A model generated the notes under the pieces. It worked only from the letters and a program-made list of their open reading frames with translations, made no database searches and was not told the origin of the DNA. DNA of 64,000 nucleotides, taken from the NCBI RefSeq assembly GCF_001182785.1, contig NZ_CP012099.1, forward strand, positions 1,734,501 to 1,798,500, read 5' to 3'. Position numbers and translations under genes: made by a program. Of this stretch, positions 59,020 to 64,000 are shown in pieces (position 1 is the first letter of the stretch; every line of letters begins with the position of its first letter). Source of the stretch: Bacillus thuringiensis (GTDB lineage: Bacteria; Bacillota; Bacilli; Bacillales; Bacillaceae_G).

Positions 59020-59664
59020 ATGGAAGATAGAACGTTAGGTTTATTACTAGATGTTGTTGGTGAATTATTTTCAGATGAAATTTCAATTGCTGTTTCGAAT
59101 ACGAAAGAATATATTTACTACCGGCCAAGTAAACGAATTGATTTAAAGATTAGTGTCGGGGATCCTATAAAGGAAGGAACGATTGCTCATAAATCGATGG
59201 TGATGAATCAAAAAACATCTGAGTTTATTAATCGGGATGTTTTTGGTATTCCTTATCATGGAATGGCTGTACCATTTTCAAACAATGGAAAGCTTGAAGG
59301 GTGCGTAACGGCAATTTATCCAGCTTTAACGGATGGAAAGTCAGTCGTTACTTTAAAAACAACAGACGGCTGGATTCCGGTTCCTTTTTCAAAGGTTATG
59401 TATTTAGAGGCTAAAGATAAAAAGACGTATGTGAATTCAGAAGAGTTATCAGGAACACATAAATACTCTCTACAAGAATTCGAATACTTGCTTCCGAAAG
59501 ATTCATTTATTAGATGTCACCGTTCGTTTATTGTAAATGTTAATCATATTAAAGCGATTTATCCTGATACCCATTCTACTTTTGTACTTTCGATGGATAA
59601 TGGTGAGAGGGTACCAGTTAGTCAATCATACGCTAGTTATTTCCGTAAGCTTCTAGGATTCTAA
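59020..59664 (+). CDS. LytTR-type regulator with N-terminal PAS-like sensor
   Basis: Residues 1-105 resemble the PAS-like domain found in some chemoreceptors and sensors (I-Y-Y-R-P-S-K-R-I-D-L-K-I-S-V-G-D-P-I; G-I-P-Y-H-G-M-A-V-P-F). Residues about 118-214 are a LytTR DNA-binding domain (Y-L-E-A-K-D-K-K-T-Y; F-I-R-C-H-R-S-F-I-V-N-V-N-H-I). It lacks a receiver Asp, so direct ligand sensing is likely. The acetyl-CoA hydrolase/transferase gene follows in the same direction after 127 bp and is the probable target. Confidence 0.83.
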   Translation: MEDRTLGLLLDVVGELFSDEISIAVSNTKEYIYYRPSKRIDLKISVGDPIKEGTIAHKSMVMNQKTSEFINRDVFGIPYHGMAVPFSNNGKLEGCVTAIYPALTDGKSVVTLKTTDGWIPVPFSKVMYLEAKDKKTYVNSEELSGTHKYSLQEFEYLLPKDSFIRCHRSFIVNVNHIKAIYPDTHSTFVLSMDNGERVPVSQSYASYFRKLLGF

Positions 59665-59791
59665 ATTTTTCTGCTTTAGAACCTAGATTTGCTGTTCTGT
59701 CTGAATTTTCGGCATTGTATACTAAAATCCCTATTTTGATAGTGTTAATGTGTAAAATAATTATGAATATTCAATGAGAGAGGGATTACAT

Positions 59792-61306
59792 ATGGAGAAC
59801 AATTTAGATAGAATCAGAGATCAACGCCTAAAAGATCGGGTAGTTACACCTGAAGAAGCAGCTTCCTGGATTCAAAGTGGAATGACTTTAGGCTTAAGTG
59901 GGTTTACACGTGCAGGTGATGTGAAAGCAGTCCCATTTGCGCTTGTAAACCGAGTTAAGAATGATGAATCTTTTAACGTAAATGTTTATACTGGGGCTTC
60001 TTTAGGCTCGGATGTAGACAAATTATTTGCTGAGGCAGGAATTTTAGGGAAACGATTGCCTTTCCAAGCTGATGCGACAATGCGAAAAGGAATTAATAAC
60101 GGAGACTTTTTATTTGTAGATCAGCACTTATCTCATACAGCAGAGTTACTTCGTGCTGACGTTCTAGATATAGATTTCGCTATTTTGGAAGCGGTTGCGA
60201 TTACAGAGGACGGAATGATTATTCCAACCACTTCAATTGGAAATTCCTTAGCGTTTTCCTTAAATGCTAAGTCTATTATTATTGAAATGAATATGGCTCA
60301 ATCCGCGCAATTAGAGGGGCTACATGATCTATATGAACCAGGTAAACAAGGGGAGAGGCTTCCAATTCCGCTTGTGAAAACAGATGACCGAATTGGAACA
60401 ATCGGTATTCCAATTGATCCTGAAAAAGTAAAGGGAATTGTGTTTACGAATCAATTGGATTCGCCATCGACAATTGTTCCTCCGGATGAAGAAACTGTTA
60501 TTATGGCACAGCATTTAATAGAATTCCTTCGAGAAGAAGTCAAAGTAGGCCGATTAACAAATCGTTTAGCGCCGTTACAATCAGGAATTGGTTCAGTGGC
60601 TAACGCCGTATTGCATGGAATGTTAGATTCAGAATTTGAAGATTTAGAAGTATATTCCGAGGTTTTACAAGATGCAGTTTTTGATCTTATGGATGCTGGA
60701 AAAGTCAATTTTGCTTCTTGTTGTTCTATCACGCTTTCTGAAGAGAAAATGCAACAAGTATTTTCTAACTTTGAAAAATATCGTGACAAATTAATGATGC
60801 GTCCACAAGAGATTTCCAATCATCCTGAAATTATTCGTCGCCTTGGATTAATCTCAATTAATACTGCATTAGAATTAGATATATATGGTAATGTTAACTC
60901 TACTCACGTTTTAGGTACAAAAATGATGAATGGTATTGGTGGGTCTGGCGATTTTGCAAGAAATGCCCGCCTAGCTATCTTTGTTACTAAATCGATTGCG
61001 AAAGGTGGTAACATTTCAAGTATCGTTCCTTTCGTTTCTCATGTAGACCATACTGAACATGATGTAGATGTTATCGTCACTGAACAGGGATATGCCGACT
61101 TAAGGGGACTTGCGCCAAGAGAAAGAGTGGAACTTATTATTGAGAATTGCGCACATCCAATGTATCGTGAACAGCTACGAGCTTATTACGAAGAAGCAAA
61201 AATAAGAGGTGGACAAACTCCTCATATTTTAGAAAAAGCTTTTTCTTGGCATACGAACTATGCTGAAAATGGAACAATGCTTGAAGCGGTAGTAGAAACT
61301 GTATAG
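59792..61306 (+). CDS. Acetyl-CoA hydrolase/succinyl-CoA:acetate CoA-transferase family
   Basis: The 504-residue protein is of the Cat1/Ach1 type: G-M-T-L-G-L-S-G-F-T-R-A-G-D near residue 30, the glutamate loop I-L-E-A-V-A-I-T-E-D, G-I-G-S-V-A-N-A-V and the N-terminal-C-terminal G-L-A-P-R-E-R motif. It moves CoA between acetate, propionate or succinate. I chose ATG 59792 after GAGAGAGGG; the ATG at 59774 lacks a site. A terminator follows. Hydrolase versus transferase activity cannot be told apart by sequence. Confidence 0.9.
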   Translation: MENNLDRIRDQRLKDRVVTPEEAASWIQSGMTLGLSGFTRAGDVKAVPFALVNRVKNDESFNVNVYTGASLGSDVDKLFAEAGILGKRLPFQADATMRKGINNGDFLFVDQHLSHTAELLRADVLDIDFAILEAVAITEDGMIIPTTSIGNSLAFSLNAKSIIIEMNMAQSAQLEGLHDLYEPGKQGERLPIPLVKTDDRIGTIGIPIDPEKVKGIVFTNQLDSPSTIVPPDEETVIMAQHLIEFLREEVKVGRLTNRLAPLQSGIGSVANAVLHGMLDSEFEDLEVYSEVLQDAVFDLMDAGKVNFASCCSITLSEEKMQQVFSNFEKYRDKLMMRPQEISNHPEIIRRLGLISINTALELDIYGNVNSTHVLGTKMMNGIGGSGDFARNARLAIFVTKSIAKGGNISSIVPFVSHVDHTEHDVDVIVTEQGYADLRGLAPRERVELIIENCAHPMYREQLRAYYEEAKIRGGQTPHILEKAFSWHTNYAENGTMLEAVVETV

Positions 61307-61362
61307 GTTTGTATCGTACGAAATAGTAAAACGAATGAGTGAGCTTGAAGATTAAATTTTAG

Positions 61363-61405
61363 AAAAAGAGAACGCCAACTTTTAGGGATGGCGTTCTTTT
61401 TCTTT
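61363..61405 (+). terminator. Intrinsic terminator
   Basis: AAAAAGAGAACGCCA and its complement with T5, after the CoA-transferase gene. Confidence 0.85.
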
Positions 61406-61543
61406 AAAAAATTTGTTAAAAATCGTACTGATTATAATAAAGAATTATAAAAGTAAGCTCTAATTTATGAAAATAAAAGGTTTTTTGAAGTGCTTTCCGA
61501 ATCAATTTAGTAGTTTACATATTGAAAGTGAGGAAAAAGAATC

Positions 61544-61987
61544 ATGAAGATAAGAGAAGCATTATTAAGTGAAGCAAATGAATTAAGTGAACTCGCACTA
61601 CATTCAAAAGCAACGTGGAATTATAGTGAAGAATTCATACTTGCTTGTAAGGAAGATTTAACAATTACAGAAGAATACATAAAAAATAATTTTGTATATG
61701 TTTTAGAAAACGATAATGCGAAGATTTGTTTTTTCTCATTTTTACGTAATGATAAAGCTCTCGATTTCTTGTACATTCATCCTGATTACAAAGGAAAAGG
61801 TTACGGGAAAATACTTTGGGAGTATGTAATAGAAAAAGCCAATGAGCTAGGATTAAAAAGTTTTACAATTGATAGTGATCCGAATGCAAAAGGATATTAC
61901 TTGAAAATGGGAGCACAGTTAATAGGAGAGATACCATCAACTGTCTTTAAGGGTCGTTTACTGCCTCTTTTGAAATATGATGTGTAA
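61544..61987 (+). CDS. GNAT-family N-acetyltransferase
   Basis: The 147-residue GNAT has Y-I-H-P-D-Y-K-G-K-G-Y-G-K-I-L as motif A near residue 85 and the G-L-K-S-F-T-I-D-S-D-P-N-A strand after it, typical of small ElaA/YjaB-like enzymes. GTGAGGAAAAAG precedes the ATG. The next gene begins 27 bp downstream. Substrate unknown. Confidence 0.85.
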   Translation: MKIREALLSEANELSELALHSKATWNYSEEFILACKEDLTITEEYIKNNFVYVLENDNAKICFFSFLRNDKALDFLYIHPDYKGKGYGKILWEYVIEKANELGLKSFTIDSDPNAKGYYLKMGAQLIGEIPSTVFKGRLLPLLKYDV

Positions 61988-62014
61988 AACTATTAATAGT
62001 AGGGGAAGATTAGA

Positions 62015-62374
62015 ATGGATGATGTAAAGGAAAAAAGAATATATGAAGCACTAATAAAATCGTGGTCAATTGAAACAAGTTCAAAGTGGACAATTGAAAA
62101 TCCAGCAAAGGGACAATGTGGTGTTACAGCTCTTGTCGTTCAAGACATATACGGAGGAGAAATTAAAAAGACAAAAGTAAGAGAGGTATGGCACTTTTAT
62201 AACTTTATAGATGGGCAGAGATTTGATTTTACAGAGACTCAATTCAATGGGAAATTGAATTATATGGATGAAAAGTCAAATCGGGAAGAAGCATTTGCAG
62301 ATACAAATGAAAAGCAATATAACATTTTGAAGGAAAAAATAACGAAAGAATTCAAATTATCTTTTGACTCTTAA
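62015..62374 (+). CDS. YunG-like protein
   Basis: The 119-residue soluble protein has the conserved pattern K-S-W-S-I-E-T-S-S-K-W-T near residue 13, then A-K-G-Q-C-G-V-T-A-L-V-V-Q-D with a Cys-x3-A arrangement, E-V-W-H-F-Y-N and D-F-T-E-T-Q-F. Cys, His and Asp in this order suggest a papain-like or transglutaminase-like fold. I think it matches B. subtilis YunG, of unknown function. AGGGGAAG precedes the ATG. Confidence 0.65.
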   Translation: MDDVKEKRIYEALIKSWSIETSSKWTIENPAKGQCGVTALVVQDIYGGEIKKTKVREVWHFYNFIDGQRFDFTETQFNGKLNYMDEKSNREEAFADTNEKQYNILKEKITKEFKLSFDS

Positions 62375-62412
62375 TCTTTAATAAGTTACTATAATGGTGG
62401 TAACTTATTAAA
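62364..62412. promoter_or_regulatory. Inverted repeat around a TATAAT before mtaD
   Basis: TTTAATAAGTTAC and its perfect complement (62377-62389, 62400-62412) flank a 10-nt loop that holds TATAAT (62390-62395). A TTGACT lies at 62364-62369 with a long 20-bp gap. It is an operator candidate, or a hairpin ending the yunG-like gene. Confidence 0.4.
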
Positions 62413-62445
62413 GGGAACTTCATAGAGTTGAAAGGGGAAATACTT

Positions 62446-63753
62446 TTGAAAACAACTTATGTAAACGCTACAATTGTAACGATGAATGAACAAAATGAAG
62501 TGATAGAAAATGGATATATCATTGTAGAGAATGATCAAATTATAGATGTAAAGAGCGGAGAATTCGCTAATGATTTTGAAGTAGATGAAGTAATTGACAT
62601 GAAAGGAAAGTGGGTTTTACCAGGGCTTGTAAATACACATACACACGTTGTAATGAGTCTTCTAAGAGGTATTGGAGATGATATGTTATTACAGCCATGG
62701 CTTGAGACGAGAATTTGGCCACTGGAAAGTCAATTTACTCCAGAGCTTGCGGTCGCTAGTACGGAATTAGGATTACTTGAAATGGTGAAAAGTGGTACAA
62801 CATCATTCTCTGACATGTTTAATCCAATTGGAGTAGATCAAGACGCAATTATGGAAACGGTATCAAGGAGCGGGATGCGAGCTGCTGTTTCAAGAACTTT
62901 ATTTAGCTTCGGAACGAAAGACGATGAAAAGAAAGCGATTGAAGAAGCTGAGAAATATGTGAAGCGTTATTATAAAGAAAGTGGCATGTTAACTACGATG
63001 GTTGCACCACATAGTCCATATACATGTAGTACAGAATTGTTAGAAGAGTGTGCTCGTATTGCAGTAGAGAATCAAACAATGGTTCATATCCACCTTTCTG
63101 AAACAGAGCGTGAAGTACGTGATATTGAAGCACAGTACGGAAAACGTCCAGTAGAATATGCAGCGAGCTGCGGATTGTTTAAACGCCCAACAGTTATTGC
63201 ACACGGTGTAGTATTAAATGATGATGAGCGTGCATTTTTAGCAGAACATGACGTTCGAGTAGCTCATAATCCGAATAGTAATTTAAAACTAGGTTCTGGT
63301 ATAGCGAATGTAAAAGCGATGCTAGAAGCCGGAATAAAAGTAGGGATTGCAACAGATAGTGTTGCGTCTAACAATAATTTAGACATGTTTGAAGAACTGC
63401 GTATAGCAACTTTATTGCAAAAAGGTATACACCAAGATGCAACAGCATTACCAGTTGAAACAGCTCTTTCTCTTGCGACAAAAGGAGCTGCGGAAGTAAT
63501 CGGGATGAAACAAACAGGGTCACTAGAAGCTGGTAAGTGTGCTGATTTTATTACGATTGACCCGTCTAATAAGCCGCATTTACAACCAGCGGATGAAGTG
63601 TTATCACACCTTGTATATGCTGCTAGTGGAAAAGATATAAGCGATGTAATTATTAACGGAAAACGTGTCGTTTGGAATGGCGAATGTAAAACGTTAGATG
63701 AAGAGCGTATTATATTTGAAGCAAGTCGTTATAAACGAGGTTTACAAAGATAA
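62446..63753 (+). CDS. mtaD: 5-methylthioadenosine/S-adenosylhomocysteine deaminase
   Basis: This amidohydrolase removes the amino group from MTA and SAH to give inosyl products. The 435-residue protein has the metal motif N-T-H-T-H at the start of the barrel, H-I-H-L-S-E-T (His ligand and Glu), H-G-V at the third site and A-T-D-S-V-A-S-N-N. TTG 62446 follows GGGGAAA and gives the length I recall for B. cereus MtaD; the ATG/TTG at 62428 is too far. A terminator follows. It shares the MTA/SAH substrates of the nucleosidase encoded at 58161. Confidence 0.93.
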   Translation: MKTTYVNATIVTMNEQNEVIENGYIIVENDQIIDVKSGEFANDFEVDEVIDMKGKWVLPGLVNTHTHVVMSLLRGIGDDMLLQPWLETRIWPLESQFTPELAVASTELGLLEMVKSGTTSFSDMFNPIGVDQDAIMETVSRSGMRAAVSRTLFSFGTKDDEKKAIEEAEKYVKRYYKESGMLTTMVAPHSPYTCSTELLEECARIAVENQTMVHIHLSETEREVRDIEAQYGKRPVEYAASCGLFKRPTVIAHGVVLNDDERAFLAEHDVRVAHNPNSNLKLGSGIANVKAMLEAGIKVGIATDSVASNNNLDMFEELRIATLLQKGIHQDATALPVETALSLATKGAAEVIGMKQTGSLEAGKCADFITIDPSNKPHLQPADEVLSHLVYAASGKDISDVIINGKRVVWNGECKTLDEERIIFEASRYKRGLQR

Positions 63754-63759
63754 CTTTTT

Positions 63760-63795
63760 TAGGCTGTGGAGAGAATCTTCTCCACAGCCTATTTC
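63760..63795 (+). terminator. Intrinsic terminator after mtaD
   Basis: TAGGCTGTGGAGA and its complement flank a 5-nt loop; T-run is short. Confidence 0.7.
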
Positions 63796-64000
63796 TAATT
63801 TGTAAACCTCACTATATTTTTTAAAACTTTGCAACAGAAGTGATAATGCTAACACTACCCAAAAAATTAGATGTTGACGCTAGTTTTAGAGTACATTGAT
63901 AGTTAGGACATGTATTTATTTTTGGTTTTTAATAAACTTATTGTATTATTGTGTATTAAATGAACTATTAAGGAGATTAAAGGTAAAGCAGCTCCAATGA
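63796..64000. other. Right-edge intergenic region
   Basis: AAGGAG at 63970-63975 and a terminal ATG (63997) with poor spacing hint at a gene starting just beyond the window. A weak TTGACG-N17-TGATAG is seen at 63874-63902. Nothing firm. Confidence 0.25.

Noticed and set aside
1..64000. Prophage, insertion sequence or genomic island
   Set aside because: No transposase, integrase, phage structural gene, tRNA-flanking repeat or clear composition shift was seen.

Overview
The window looks like chromosome of a Bacillus cereus-group bacterium. It is AT-rich, with strong AGGAGG-type ribosome sites, frequent TTG/GTG starts, T-box leaders on asnA, the ilv genes and an amino-acid transporter, a lysine riboswitch on lysC, and orthologues of yndG-yndH-yndJ, hflX, mtaD and an AsnA-type ligase. 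I see no rRNA, tRNA, complete insertion sequence, prophage or CRISPR array. The interest lies mostly in regulatory DNA and RNA between ordinary genes.

Layout. 1-1300: the tail of a phospholipase-D/cardiolipin-synthase gene and, on the minus strand, a second UMP kinase gene behind a 44-codon leader ORF that overlaps an intrinsic terminator. 1400-8370: an aspartate/C4-dicarboxylate module (SLC1-type symporter, aspartase, malic enzyme) ending in a GlnK/GlnL-like two-component system. The symporter promoter carries an exact copy of the direct repeat I recall for B. subtilis GlnL, plus a consensus cre site. 8400-16900: an SNF2 helicase, small genes, T-box/asnA, an XRE regulator, a VOC protein and riboswitch/lysC. 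16900-20150: the yndGHJ operon, with yndH frameshifted. 20150-29600: PPK2, a PadR/MFS pair behind a 45-bp palindrome, an odd zinc-knuckle/LRR protein, MFS, FabH behind a 34-bp palindrome, and a TIMP/NTR-like surface protein.

29650-31340: hflX behind a long leader with a 13-residue peptide carrying an Arg-Leu-Arg motif and two terminators. 31500-35800: MFS plus cysteine synthase, acetyltransferase, nucleotidyltransferase. 35990-37900: a Phe-specifier T-box with three tandem antiterminator/terminator modules in front of an MhsT-like transporter. 37900-43600: deacetylase, small proteins, DUF421, FusB-type protein, RCC1-repeat protein, MsrA, SDR. 43720-51410: tandem Ile T-boxes and ilvE-ilvB-ilvN-ilvC-ilvD-ilvA. 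51430-64000: CapA-like phosphatase, DUF554, a Clp-N/GNAT fusion, MFS, a LigB-type dioxygenase behind a TACT-N7-AGTA operator, lipase, MTA/SAH nucleosidase, a LytTR regulator with a CoA-transferase, GNAT, YunG-like protein and mtaD.

The themes are amino-acid supply and sensing (Asp, Asn, Lys, Phe, Ile/Val, Cys, Met salvage) and leader-RNA control. At least seven genes or operons have recognisable 5' RNA switches or candidates for them. The two leaders that look least described are the pyrBI-like leader before the UMP kinase paralogue and the ErmD-leader-like peptide before hflX. All functional names are by recognition from sequence; no database search was run.
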